This document shows, one piece after another, positions 35,088-44,484 of a stretch of 64,000 nucleotides of DNA. The stretch lies in the NCBI GenBank assembly GCA_937883755.1, contig CAKZYA010000031.1:1-64000 (forward strand), in the 5' to 3' direction. Both the position numbers and the translations under genes were made by a program. Under the pieces are notes generated by a model. That model did no database searches, was not told the DNA's origin, and was given only the letters and a program-made list of their open reading frames with translations. This DNA comes from an uncultured Flammeovirgaceae bacterium. GTDB taxonomy: Bacteria > Bacteroidota > Bacteroidia > Cytophagales > Cyclobacteriaceae. Each line of letters starts with the position of its first letter. Within the stretch, counting starts at the first letter, position 1.

Positions 35088-35296
35088 ATTCTTAGAATTT
35101 GATAACTCGTTAAGAGTACTCCATCCACGCCTTACCATTTCCAGAACCGACATTTTTAGATGTGTTTGAAGGGTAAAATAAAGTAAGCCTGTGCCACATC
35201 GGTAAACTCCATGAAAAAGTAACATAACAGTCTCCTTCTGACACTATCGGATTCATGGTGAACAGCACAAGGCTCATTAATTTATTCGTAATGCTG
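35088..35296. other. Divergent spacer between small lipoprotein and two-component genes
   Basis: Apart from the repeat array that follows (35297-35335), I see no RNA gene or coding frame here. An in-frame extension of the lipoprotein gene covers part of it but lacks coding character. Confidence 0.35.
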
Positions 35297-35335
35297 CTTA
35301 AATCTCCCTTAACTTAAGATTAGAAAAGCCTTAGA
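35297..35335. promoter_or_regulatory. Four-hexamer 11-bp repeat, site C (two-component promoter)
   Basis: Hexamers CTTAAA, CTTAAC, ATTAGA, CTTAGA start at 35297, 35308, 35319 and 35330, exactly 11 bases apart. The array ends 66 bases before the response-regulator ATG and is also upstream of the divergent lipoprotein gene, so it fits autoregulation of the two-component system. Confidence 0.7.
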
Positions 35336-35401
35336 AATCATCCTTCTACTAACTTTTTTCCGTAAAAAACCTTGATACTAAGCTAAAACACTCCCTTTTC
35401 T

Positions 35402-36079
35402 ATGAAAGTCCTGATTATTGAAGATGAACAAAAAGTAGCCAGAGCGTTGCAACAAGGATTGGAAGAGCATCAGATGAGCTGCGAACTAGCTTTTGATGGT
35501 CAGATAGGCAAGCGGTTAGCTTTGCGTAACTTTTATGACATTATCATCCTGGACGTAATCTTGCCGGGCATGAACGGGTTTGATGTTTGCCGCGAACTGC
35601 GCCAGGCAAGGGTCAACACACCAGTGCTCATGCTTACCGCACTGGACACTACCGAAGATAAATTGTCAGGTTTTGATGTTGGGGCGGACGATTACCTATC
35701 CAAGCCGTTTGAGTTCCGGGAGCTGCTGGCCCGCATACGATCCATTGTGAAAAGATCCACCGGAGTGATGCAAACCAGCAATCTGCTACGGTTTGCCGAC
35801 CTGGAACTTGACTTAGATACTCAAACTGCCAGCCGGAATGGCCGCACCATTGAACTAACCGCCAAAGAATTCGCTCTGATGGAATATTTAATTAGAAACA
35901 AAGGGAGAGTTTTGTCTAAAGCGGAAATAGCTGACAAGGTTTGGGACATTAATTTTGATACAGGAACCAACGTGATCGAAGTATATGTGAACTACCTTCG
36001 TAAAAAGATTGACAAAGATTTTCCTAACAAACTGATTCACACCCAGATCGGTAAGGGGTACATTTTAAGAGAAGGCTAA
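35402..36079 (+). CDS. OmpR/PhoB-family response regulator
   Basis: A 225-residue protein. Receiver domain 1-118 with acidic pocket (IIEDE), phosphoacceptor Asp51 (IILDVILPG), Thr79 (MLTAL) and Lys101 (SKPFEF). The winged-helix C-terminus (about 127-224) has the recognition-helix region KGRVLSKAEIADKVWDINFDTGTNVIEVYVNYLRKKID. Closest to the CusR/CopR/QseB-type of Bacteroidota. It is followed without spacing by the kinase gene. Members of this family bind direct repeats at 11-bp spacing, matching sites A-C around it. Confidence 0.92.
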   Translation: MKVLIIEDEQKVARALQQGLEEHQMSCELAFDGQIGKRLALRNFYDIIILDVILPGMNGFDVCRELRQARVNTPVLMLTALDTTEDKLSGFDVGADDYLSKPFEFRELLARIRSIVKRSTGVMQTSNLLRFADLELDLDTQTASRNGRTIELTAKEFALMEYLIRNKGRVLSKAEIADKVWDINFDTGTNVIEVYVNYLRKKIDKDFPNKLIHTQIGKGYILREG

Positions 36080-37468
36080 ATGAATATTAGGCAAAAGCTC
36101 ACTTATCGTTTTGCAGCTATTGTAGCCGCTATTCTGCTGGTCTCTTTTCTGGTTATCTACCTCTTTTCTTCCCTGCACCGCAAGCACGAATATAACAATC
36201 GGTTAAAAGCTAAAGCTATTTCTACGGCTCAGTTTCTGATTGAGCAAGATGAGGTAGATACGACGATTTTGAAAATCATCGATCATCAGAACCTAGGAGC
36301 TTTATTTTCCGAGAAGGTAGTTATCTACAATTACCTAAACCAGGTTGTTTACAGTACTGATGAAGATAATATTATCCAAGTATCACCGGATGTACTGAAC
36401 CAGGTGCGGTTAGACGGTGAAGTTCAGTTCTCCCGGGGCAATTTTGAAGTAGCGGGCGTTCCCTACATTGATCAGTATAATCGCTTTATCGTTTTTACTG
36501 CTGCCTACGATATTTACGGGGTGAGCAAGCTCCGGAATTTAAGGATTATTCTTATTACGGTATTCTTCTCCAGTATTTTGATCGTACTACTATCAGGTTG
36601 GGTCTACGCAGGAAGAGCACTCTATCCTATGGCGAAAGTCGTGGATCAAGTCAGGACGATCACCGCCCATAATCTTCATGTTCGGGTGGACGAAGGCAAT
36701 CAAAAGGATGAAATTGCTCAATTGTCCAAAACATTCAACTCTATGTTATCTCGGCTGGAAGGGGCTTTTGCTCTGCAGAAGATGTTTGTTTCCAATGCTT
36801 CTCATGAGCTAAGAAATCCCTTGACGGTAGTTAGCTCCCAATTGGAGGTGAGTTTACTAAAAGAACGTTCAGCGGAAGATTACCAGCGCACTATTGCTTC
36901 AGTGCTGGAGGATATTCGTAAACTATCCCGAACACTCAATCGGTTACTGGCTCTGGCTCAGATTAGTGCTGAGGAGGCAAGACTGAAACGCTCCCGCCAA
37001 CGTATAGATGACCTTTTGTGGCAGTGCCGGGATGAGTTACTCCGCCAGTATCCGCATTATCAGATCAAAATTGCCTTAACGTCTTTACCAGAGGAGGAAG
37101 AGCAACTCTACTTATCGGTGGACAAATACATGGTGAAAATGGCTTTTATCAATTTAATGGACAATGCTTGTAAATTTTCAGTTGATCACCAGGTTACAGT
37201 CACCCTCTGGGTCGAGAAAAACCAGGCAAAAGTAAAATTCACTGACCAGGGTCCAGGCATAACACCAGAAGACTTACCACGTATTTTTGAGCCATTTTTT
37301 CGCTCTTCGCAGACTACGGCTGCTAAAGGACAGGGGATCGGTCTTTCTATTGTAGACCGTATCATTAAACTACATGATGCATCCTTAGATGTTCGTTCTC
37401 AAGTAGGTAAAGGAACGACCATAGAGGTAATCTTTCCTACTTCTAAGGAAGTTTTAAGTCCGGTTTAA
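36080..37468 (+). CDS. Membrane sensor histidine kinase, partner of the OmpR-type regulator
   Basis: A 462-residue protein whose ATG directly follows the regulator's stop. TM1 about 12-32, extracytoplasmic sensor about 33-152, TM2 about 153-175, HAMP about 176-230, HisKA with phospho-acceptor His242 (SNASHELRNPLTVV), HATPase_c with N-box NLMDNACKFS, G1 DQGPGI, F-box FEPFFRSS and G2 GQGIGLSIV. Signal unknown; the surrounding envelope proteins suggest an envelope or metal cue. Confidence 0.92.
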   Translation: MNIRQKLTYRFAAIVAAILLVSFLVIYLFSSLHRKHEYNNRLKAKAISTAQFLIEQDEVDTTILKIIDHQNLGALFSEKVVIYNYLNQVVYSTDEDNIIQVSPDVLNQVRLDGEVQFSRGNFEVAGVPYIDQYNRFIVFTAAYDIYGVSKLRNLRIILITVFFSSILIVLLSGWVYAGRALYPMAKVVDQVRTITAHNLHVRVDEGNQKDEIAQLSKTFNSMLSRLEGAFALQKMFVSNASHELRNPLTVVSSQLEVSLLKERSAEDYQRTIASVLEDIRKLSRTLNRLLALAQISAEEARLKRSRQRIDDLLWQCRDELLRQYPHYQIKIALTSLPEEEEQLYLSVDKYMVKMAFINLMDNACKFSVDHQVTVTLWVEKNQAKVKFTDQGPGITPEDLPRIFEPFFRSSQTTAAKGQGIGLSIVDRIIKLHDASLDVRSQVGKGTTIEVIFPTSKEVLSPV

Positions 37469-37567
37469 TTGAATTCTAATAACCTGGAATACTCAAAGGT
37501 GCGTAAACATTAAGGGAATAATCAGAAGTTTTCTGACAGCTCACTGTTCATCTTAATATCAACAGCC

Positions 37568-37843
37568 ATGAGGAAGACTTGGAACAAGATTGCGGGCGTT
37601 GTGGCTATAACATTTGTATTTGCTCTACTGGTCAGCTCGAGCTTCTTCAGGAAAAGTGAGGGGAAGTTTCGTACCTTATACTATAAAGAAAGGCTCAAAA
37701 ACGATTCTTTATTGGGAACGGTACAGACTTTAAAAAAGCAATTTAAGGAGCAAGAGCAGGAACTGAAAGCAAAAAACACCCTAATAGATTCTCTTACCCA
37801 GGTATGTACTAATCAAGCCCCTTGTATTAGGATAAATAAGTAA
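37568..37843 (+). CDS. Small membrane-anchored coiled-coil protein
   Basis: A 91-residue protein: N-terminal membrane segment (about 8-26; IAGVVAITFVFALLVSSSFF), then a coiled coil (ERLKNDSLLGTVQTLKKQFKEQEQELKAKNTLIDSLTQ) and a C-terminal two-cysteine tail (CTNQAPC). It follows the kinase by 99 bases. No named family recognised. Confidence 0.55.
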   Translation: MRKTWNKIAGVVAITFVFALLVSSSFFRKSEGKFRTLYYKERLKNDSLLGTVQTLKKQFKEQEQELKAKNTLIDSLTQVCTNQAPCIRINK

Positions 37844-37895
37844 TCTATTTCTTCCGTAACTCATTAGAGATAACAAGGAGGGCACAGATTGTGTA

Positions 37896-40106
37896 TTACT
37901 TCACCAACCGTAGCCAACGGGCGTTATGCGCCGGTAGTTCAATAGACGCACCTAATTCCATCATTTCACCAGTAATAGCATCCTCAACGGATTGATACTG
38001 GAAGTTTTTAGTATCTAGTTGTACTTGAGTTTCAGGGCCATCGTTTACTAGCACGTAGTGATCGGCGTCGGGGGCGGCCAGACGATAAACAATAGCATTA
38101 TCGCAGGCGTAGGGCGATGCGTAATTACCTAAAGTATAGTCAAGCAACATTTTCTCTGCTAACGTATTTCCCGGTTTAAAAGTCATGAGCGAAGCATCGT
38201 AGCCGATGACTACCGCTGTACCTTCTCCTACCTTATTTTCGGTGATAGCGGGTTTACCGTGGTCAAAGTAGTCTTTTACTTGGGCAGTAGTGGGATTCAT
38301 ATGCACGAAAGAGCCATAGATATCTAAGCTGTCCAATTTGAAGCTGCGGTTAAAGCCGGAGAATTGATAGTCGTCTAGGGTTACTCCGAAAATCTGCTCC
38401 AACTTAGAACCTTTGCCAGTAGGTAGCACTTTAGAGTAAGCATCGTACCAAGCCGAAGGCATATCCATTACTAATCGCCCTCCCTGTTCTACATAATCGT
38501 ACAAAATATCTAGTAAATCGCGATTGATAGCCAAATGAGCGGGTAAATAGATAATCGGGTAGCGAGGTGCTAGACCATTACGCAGATCGCTGGCGGTGAC
38601 GTACTCAAAGGGAACGTTAGCATTAATCAGGGTACGGCTCGCCCCAATTCGGGCTTCAATCGGTCGCATACGGAAGGCATCGCGCTGACGAACGGACATT
38701 GCCGCCCAAATACCCTCGTTATCCCAATTGTACAGTACACCTACCAGCGGTTCCTTTCGGGCTTCCCACAGTTCTTCCCGGTAGCGATCCAATGCCTGGC
38801 CGATTTGCCCAAGTTTTCGGGCACGGGGCGTTACCTGATTATTCCGATCTAGTAAACTGTATTCTCCCCCTTCCTTTCCCGCACTGCGGATACTCCAGCA
38901 CCAGATACCAAATCCCCGGAAACCCGATGCCAATTGGGTAAGATAAAACTGAGTGATCGTACCTTCGTCTACATAAAACCCTTTTTCATCACTAGTCTTT
39001 TCACCGTCAAACTGCTGAGGCCCACCAGTGCTCTCCCAGGCTGCCGACCAGCCTCCCTTAAAAAGGTCAGCCATGAAGGAGGCCTGCATGTAAAACGGAC
39101 GAACCAGCTCGTTATCTACTTGTCCGTAGTGCCAAGAAAAATGCATAGAGGGATAAAGCGTACCCCCATCTTTCATTACTTCGGCAATGCCTTCCAGATC
39201 TACCCCGTACCACGACTGGGGCAGAAATAACCCCAATTCGCCTCCAGCCCGAAACGGAGCGTGGGGGTAAAACTCCTGGTACCTCTTGGTTACCTGCTGA
39301 ATATTATCGAGAGCATGATCTGCTTTAAAGCGCATAATATCCCGCTTGATCCGCAACTCCCGATGATTGGATTGCTCCCAGCGTTCAGCAAAATCTTCCC
39401 ACGACTGAAAAACGATACCTCCAGCAGGTTTCAAATTGGCATGATGAACGTTATAGGCATCGTTTAGCTGCTCAATAGTTCCGTATTGCTCTTCCGCCCA
39501 TTCTAGAAACAGTTTTTTTCCTTCTTCGGTCAAATCCAGCCCGCGAGCACCAATAGTAGGATCGTGAGCTCGGAAGCTACTTTGTAAAGCTTTCTGCTCC
39601 CCGGTTTCTTCCAAGTAGGCAATCGTGCGCTCTACCCGATCTTTCAACAAACTCTGCTGATACTTTACCATTTTTGGGTGTTCTCGTATTTCGCTCATCG
39701 GTAGAGAGGGATCAATATTTAGACTGAGCAGAAGTTCACTGGTGATTTCTTCCCAACCACCCTGGCCGTACCACCAGGGAATAATTCCTTCTTCCAATGC
39801 AATCAATTGTATCTGCTCTACCGTCCAGCCAGTTACCGGGTAAATTCCTTTCAGAGAATTGTAGCCCAATTCCTTCATGGTACGGAAGTGCCAACGGATT
39901 TCCTCTTCCCCTTCACCCGGATGCTGAATGTACACCACACCAGCGGGCATCGGTGCCAGTTTTCGAAATTTTTCCTGCGTGGGCGAAGCGTGAAGTTGAT
40001 CATATTTTTCAATCAGAAAATCATGGTCAGGCAGCCACTGAGCCAGTGTAGGTTGGTAAAAAAGTGACAGTAAAAATGCGGCTAGAAAAAATAAGCGATT
40101 ATACAT
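37896..40106 (-). CDS. Secreted GH42-like beta-galactosidase
   Basis: A 736-residue exported enzyme (signal peptide about 1-22, ending TLA). The TIM-barrel part (about 55-440) has GH42-like features: WHFRTMKELGYNSLKGIYPVTGW, WWYGQGGWEE, SWYGVDLEGIAEVMKDGGTLYPSMHFSW and WSAAWESTGGPQQFDG, the last fitting the nucleophile region. A glutamine-amidotransferase-like trimerisation domain (about 470-640; VGVLYNWDNEG ... IIYLPAHLAINRDLLDILYDYVEQGGRLVMDMPSAW) and a C-terminal beta-domain follow. Real substrate may be another beta-linked glycan. It lies on the opposite strand to SusCD pair 1 and may serve it. Confidence 0.75.
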   Translation of the reverse strand: MYNRLFFLAAFLLSLFYQPTLAQWLPDHDFLIEKYDQLHASPTQEKFRKLAPMPAGVVYIQHPGEGEEEIRWHFRTMKELGYNSLKGIYPVTGWTVEQIQLIALEEGIIPWWYGQGGWEEITSELLLSLNIDPSLPMSEIREHPKMVKYQQSLLKDRVERTIAYLEETGEQKALQSSFRAHDPTIGARGLDLTEEGKKLFLEWAEEQYGTIEQLNDAYNVHHANLKPAGGIVFQSWEDFAERWEQSNHRELRIKRDIMRFKADHALDNIQQVTKRYQEFYPHAPFRAGGELGLFLPQSWYGVDLEGIAEVMKDGGTLYPSMHFSWHYGQVDNELVRPFYMQASFMADLFKGGWSAAWESTGGPQQFDGEKTSDEKGFYVDEGTITQFYLTQLASGFRGFGIWCWSIRSAGKEGGEYSLLDRNNQVTPRARKLGQIGQALDRYREELWEARKEPLVGVLYNWDNEGIWAAMSVRQRDAFRMRPIEARIGASRTLINANVPFEYVTASDLRNGLAPRYPIIYLPAHLAINRDLLDILYDYVEQGGRLVMDMPSAWYDAYSKVLPTGKGSKLEQIFGVTLDDYQFSGFNRSFKLDSLDIYGSFVHMNPTTAQVKDYFDHGKPAITENKVGEGTAVVIGYDASLMTFKPGNTLAEKMLLDYTLGNYASPYACDNAIVYRLAAPDADHYVLVNDGPETQVQLDTKNFQYQSVEDAITGEMMELGASIELPAHNARWLRLVK

Positions 40107-40221
40107 AGGCTGTTAGCTAAATATTGTATCAGCAAGATAAAACGAAAATTGAAATTCTCCTTTGTCTTAGCGCTTCTCTACTTTGTGCCAAACAATTCGA
40201 GAAAGATCTTCTTCTCTCATT

Positions 40222-40881
40222 ATGGCAAATGAGTTTGAAATTCACAGGGCAGTGAAAAAGCTAAGAACTGTAGTTAAGGATCTACCTAAAGCAGCGCTGT
40301 TTAATCTGTTCGACCAAGGCTATACGTCATTATTTGAGCAACTGATTGCTTGCATCATCTCTATCCGAACTTACGATGAAGTAACGGTACTTACTTCTAT
40401 TAGGCTCTTTTCCCAAGCACGCACTTCAGCCAAAATAGCTCAGCTTTCCGCTGAAGAAATTAATGCGTTGATTTCAGACTCTACCTACCACGAAGCAAAA
40501 TCGCATCAAATTAAAGCCATTGCTGAACAGATACAAAATGATTTTCAGGGCGAGTTACCCGCCGATTTTGATGTACTTACCTCGTTCAAAGGAGTTGGAC
40601 CTAAGTGTGCTAGCCTGGCTTTGGGGATTGCGACGGGGCAAGCCCGTATCGGAGTTGATATTCACGTTCACCGAGTTACCAACCGTTGGGGTTACGTACA
40701 GGCAAAAACTCCTGAAAAGACAGTGGAAGCCCTAGAACAAAAACTACCCAAAGAATATTGGGTTGAGATTAACCGACTGCTAGTCCCCTTTGGAAAACAT
40801 ATTTGCCAAGGAAGCTATCCCCAGTGTTTATATTGTGCGCTACAAGAGCTGTGCCCTAAAGTTGGTATTAGTAAAGCTTGA
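40222..40881 (+). CDS. nth: Endonuclease III-type DNA glycosylase/AP lyase
   Basis: A 219-residue enzyme started at the ATG at 40222 (an ATG 39 bases upstream adds an unlikely leader). The HhH-GPD core has catalytic Lys128 (FKGVGPKCA) and Asp146 (GVDIHVHRVTNR). The iron-sulfur loop C195-x6-C202-x2-C205-x5-C211 is complete. The usual SAQ-x-TD segment of E. coli Nth reads SIRTYDE here, a common variant in divergent Nth proteins. Role: base-excision repair of oxidised pyrimidines. Confidence 0.88.
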   Translation: MANEFEIHRAVKKLRTVVKDLPKAALFNLFDQGYTSLFEQLIACIISIRTYDEVTVLTSIRLFSQARTSAKIAQLSAEEINALISDSTYHEAKSHQIKAIAEQIQNDFQGELPADFDVLTSFKGVGPKCASLALGIATGQARIGVDIHVHRVTNRWGYVQAKTPEKTVEALEQKLPKEYWVEINRLLVPFGKHICQGSYPQCLYCALQELCPKVGISKA

Positions 40882-41215
40882 TTATCCAGTCATATCTTCT
40901 AATTTTATCTAAATTACCGCTCACTTTATCCCCCAAATTGGGGGATAACACAATTTTAGTCAGAAAAGCTGTAAGAAGAAGTAATACAAATACAGGCATT
41001 TTTTTACAAGAATACACCTTTCCCATCTAGGATATATCATATTCCTAGTGGCAGCACGCTCTATAATCAGTTCATAAAATCCCACTAATCAGGGGATTAC
41101 CTTACTTCTTTAGCACACTTACCTTTAGCAATTAGAAAATTTCATATTTCTACTTTTCTTAAGAAGCATACTGGCTTGTAACCTATTTTTCATCTAAATC
41201 TATACACCTACTATT
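40882..41215. other. Spacer with two hairpins before SusC 1
   Basis: Contains a near-perfect palindrome with 11-base arms (40926-40936 TTATCCCCCAA and 40938-40948) and a smaller stem AATCCC/GGGATT (41078-41098). Neither is followed by a T-run. The remainder is AT-rich and must hold the SusC promoter; no RNA gene seen. Confidence 0.45.
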
Positions 41216-44200
41216 ATGAGAAAATCTTTACTTATTAGGTGTAGTTTATGCTTGTGTCTATTGGCACATATAAGCTACGCACAACAAACTGTGTCCGGAA
41301 AAGTGACGGCGGCAGACGATCAGTCCCCGCTCCCCGGAGTAAATGTACTGGAAGAAGGAACAACCAATGGTACTATCACTGACCTTAATGGTGAGTATCG
41401 TATTACCTTAAATACGGAAAATCCCACACTGACATTCAGCTTTATTGGCTTTGCCCAAAAAACCGAAGTCGTAAACGGCCGATCTACTATTGATATAGCG
41501 ATGGAATCTGACACTCGCCAGTTATCAGAGGTAGTGGTTACTGCCGCTGGTATTGAGGCAAACAAGCGAGAGTTGGGTTATTCTATTCAAAACGTAGATG
41601 CCGAAGAAATTGTACAATCCCGAGAAACAAACTTTGTTAGTGCTTTAGGCGGTAAAGTTGCGGGCGTGCAAGTGACTAGTTCAGGAGGATCGCCCGGAGC
41701 AGCTGCTCAAATCAGAATTCGGGGAAATAAATCGGTACAGGGAAGCAACGGTCCCCTCTTTGTTATTGATGGCGTGCCCATTGATAATTCTACCTACAAC
41801 GCTGCGGATTCACCAGAAGATGCAGTTTCTAATCTTGGGTCAGGTGGAGTTACCAACTCTAACCGAGCTATTGACATTAATCCCGAAGACGTTGAATCAC
41901 TTACTGTACTGAAGGGTCCCGCTGCCACAGTACTTTATGGTATTCGAGCTGCCAACGGCGCCGTAGTTATTACCACTAAAAAGGGGGAACGCAACACTAA
42001 GCCCAAAGTATCTTACGATTTTGCCTATACGATTGACCAGGTAAATAAACTACCTGACCTTCAAACCACTTATGCCCAAGGTAATGTGGTTGATGGTGTT
42101 CCCACCTTCCAGTCACCCATGAATGGTTCGCGGACTGGATTTAGCTGGGGACCTCGTATTGCTGATCTTCGGTACGCTGATGTAGCATCTCCTCTAGATC
42201 CTTTTGGACTAATTGTTCCGGCCAGTGACCCTCGCGCCACAAATCGAGTAGCTCGGGCGTATACTAACGCTGAGGATTTCTTCCAGAACGGAAGTAATGC
42301 AACCCATAATGTCAGCGTATCGGGTGGTACGGCAGCTACCAACTATTTTTTCTCAATCGGCCGACTAGATCAAACAGGTATCTTACCCAATAGCTCTTTC
42401 GATCGCACTAGCTTCCGCGCTACTACTTCAACTGAGGTATTCAAGAACTTCAACGTTACCTTCTCGGCCAACTATATTAACTCCGGCGGAAAGCGAGTAC
42501 AAAACGGCTCGAATACCTCTGGGGTAATGCTAGGATTACTACGAACATCCCCAAGCTTTGATAATAGTGCTGGATTCTTACTAGAGGATGGCACTCAACG
42601 CGCTTATCGTGGGGGTAGTATTTACGATAACCCCTACTTTACCGTTAATAAAAACTTTACAACCGATGATGTAAACCGAATTATTGGTTACAGCCAACTA
42701 TCGTATGACGCTCTTCCCTGGTTAAACTTCACCTACCGTTTAGGGGTTGATACTTACAGCGACGAACGCTTATTCCGTAACGATGTAAACTCATCAAGTG
42801 TCCAAGTGGGACAAGCGATCAATCAAACGATCAATAGTAAAGACATCAACTCCGACTTCCTGATGACTATTACCCCGGAGGTAAGTGAAACAATTGGTTT
42901 AAGCTTTACCCTCGGGCATAATTATTTCAGTAAAGATGTGGCGATTAATCGTATTGATGGTCAAGGACTGGCCTCGCCCGGATTCTTTAATATTGCAAGT
43001 GCCACCGCTGTTAACGCTGCGGAAGGCGTAACTCGCCGAAAACTGTACGGCTTATTTGGTACCCTGACACTTAATGTAGCGGAACAATTATTTGTTAATA
43101 TAAGTGGGCGAAACGACTGGTCTTCTACCCTACCCGAAGCAAACAATTCTTTCTTCTATCCAGCTCTTAGCGCAGGTTGGGATTTCACTAATACCTTTGA
43201 TATTGACAATCCTATTTTCTCCTACGGTAAGTTAAGAGCGTCGTGGGGTCAAGTAGGTAACGATGCTCCTTTTGCTGTGACTACCAACGGCTTCTCCCAG
43301 TCGCGAGTTCGGGATGGTTGGACTAACCCTCAGGGAGTGATCTTTCCTGCTTTAGGACTCAACGCTTTCAATCCTAACTTCCTGTTAGGAAATGATCAAC
43401 TAAAGGCTGAGACAACGACAACTTTTGAGGTAGGAGCCGATTTACAATTCCTCGATGGACGTATCGGGTTAGATGTTACTTACTTTGATGCTACTACCAC
43501 CGACGCTATTCTGAATATCGATATCCCTAGTGCTAGCGGTTGGCAGCAACGGGCGGTTAACTCGGCTGAACTACGAAATTCTGGGATTGAAGCGGCTCTA
43601 ACGGCTAGCATTATTAATAGTGGTAATTTTAGCTATGATGCTACCTTAAACTATACCCGTATTCGTAATACTGTAGAAAAGCTAGCGGAAGGCATTCCGT
43701 TTATTACGATTGACCCGTTTGAAACCCAGCGAATTGCGGAAGGTGAGCCTTACGGTATCTTCTACGGTACTCGCTTCCTGCGCGATGATCAAGGACGAGT
43801 AGTAATCAACCCTAATGATGGAATTCCCTTTGAAGACCCAAATGAAGGAATTGTTGGTGATCCGAACCCTGATTTCTTACTGGGCTTCCGCAATACTTTT
43901 ACCTACAAAGGCTTCCGGCTTTCGTTTTTGCTAGACATCCGCCGGGGAGGCGATGTTTATAATGGTACCAAAGGGGTGCTGAATAACTTTGGAGTAGGTG
44001 CTGAAACTCTAGACCGTAACGAAACAGTAGTTTTTGACGGTGTACTGGGTCAGATTCAAGACGACGGTACGGTAGTGCCTACTAACGAAGTTAATACCAT
44101 TGAAGTGGTAAAAGGTGGCACTAACGGAAGAACTAACTTCTATCAGAACTATGGGTTTGTTAATCTAACTGAACTCACAATCGAAGATGGTTCTTGGTTC

Positions 44201-44434
44201 CGTATGCGAGATTTAAGTTTAAGTTATGAACTGCCCAACCAATGGATAGAAAATAGTCCGTTCAGCGGCATTAACGTAGGCTTTGTTGCCCGAAATGTAT
44301 TCTTAATCACTGACTACACCGGTATTGACCCTGAAACGAACCTGACGGGTGCTTCTAGTAATGTACAAGGCTACGACTATTTCAATAATCCTAACACTAG
44401 AAGTTACGGCGTAAACGTAGGAATCACTTTTTAG
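41216..44434 (+). CDS. SusC-like TonB-dependent receptor (pair 1)
   Basis: A 1072-residue outer-membrane protein. Signal peptide about 1-22; carboxypeptidase-like regulatory domain about 24-105 (VSGKVTAADDQSPLPGVNVLEEGT ... LSEVVVTA); plug domain with GKVAGVQVTSSGGSPGAAAQIRIRGNKSV and LFVIDGVPID; then a 22-strand barrel ending in GYDYFNNPNTRSYGVNVGITF. It imports a glycan or other oligomer with the SusD protein 50 bases downstream. No sigma/anti-sigma pair or STN domain is attached, unlike pair 2. Confidence 0.93.
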   Translation: MRKSLLIRCSLCLCLLAHISYAQQTVSGKVTAADDQSPLPGVNVLEEGTTNGTITDLNGEYRITLNTENPTLTFSFIGFAQKTEVVNGRSTIDIAMESDTRQLSEVVVTAAGIEANKRELGYSIQNVDAEEIVQSRETNFVSALGGKVAGVQVTSSGGSPGAAAQIRIRGNKSVQGSNGPLFVIDGVPIDNSTYNAADSPEDAVSNLGSGGVTNSNRAIDINPEDVESLTVLKGPAATVLYGIRAANGAVVITTKKGERNTKPKVSYDFAYTIDQVNKLPDLQTTYAQGNVVDGVPTFQSPMNGSRTGFSWGPRIADLRYADVASPLDPFGLIVPASDPRATNRVARAYTNAEDFFQNGSNATHNVSVSGGTAATNYFFSIGRLDQTGILPNSSFDRTSFRATTSTEVFKNFNVTFSANYINSGGKRVQNGSNTSGVMLGLLRTSPSFDNSAGFLLEDGTQRAYRGGSIYDNPYFTVNKNFTTDDVNRIIGYSQLSYDALPWLNFTYRLGVDTYSDERLFRNDVNSSSVQVGQAINQTINSKDINSDFLMTITPEVSETIGLSFTLGHNYFSKDVAINRIDGQGLASPGFFNIASATAVNAAEGVTRRKLYGLFGTLTLNVAEQLFVNISGRNDWSSTLPEANNSFFYPALSAGWDFTNTFDIDNPIFSYGKLRASWGQVGNDAPFAVTTNGFSQSRVRDGWTNPQGVIFPALGLNAFNPNFLLGNDQLKAETTTTFEVGADLQFLDGRIGLDVTYFDATTTDAILNIDIPSASGWQQRAVNSAELRNSGIEAALTASIINSGNFSYDATLNYTRIRNTVEKLAEGIPFITIDPFETQRIAEGEPYGIFYGTRFLRDDQGRVVINPNDGIPFEDPNEGIVGDPNPDFLLGFRNTFTYKGFRLSFLLDIRRGGDVYNGTKGVLNNFGVGAETLDRNETVVFDGVLGQIQDDGTVVPTNEVNTIEVVKGGTNGRTNFYQNYGFVNLTELTIEDGSWFRMRDLSLSYELPNQWIENSPFSGINVGFVARNVFLITDYTGIDPETNLTGASSNVQGYDYFNNPNTRSYGVNVGITF

Positions 44435-44484
44435 TAGGTCTATTCACTCTGAACCTAGTGTTTCGTTTAAAAAATTTATCAGAC

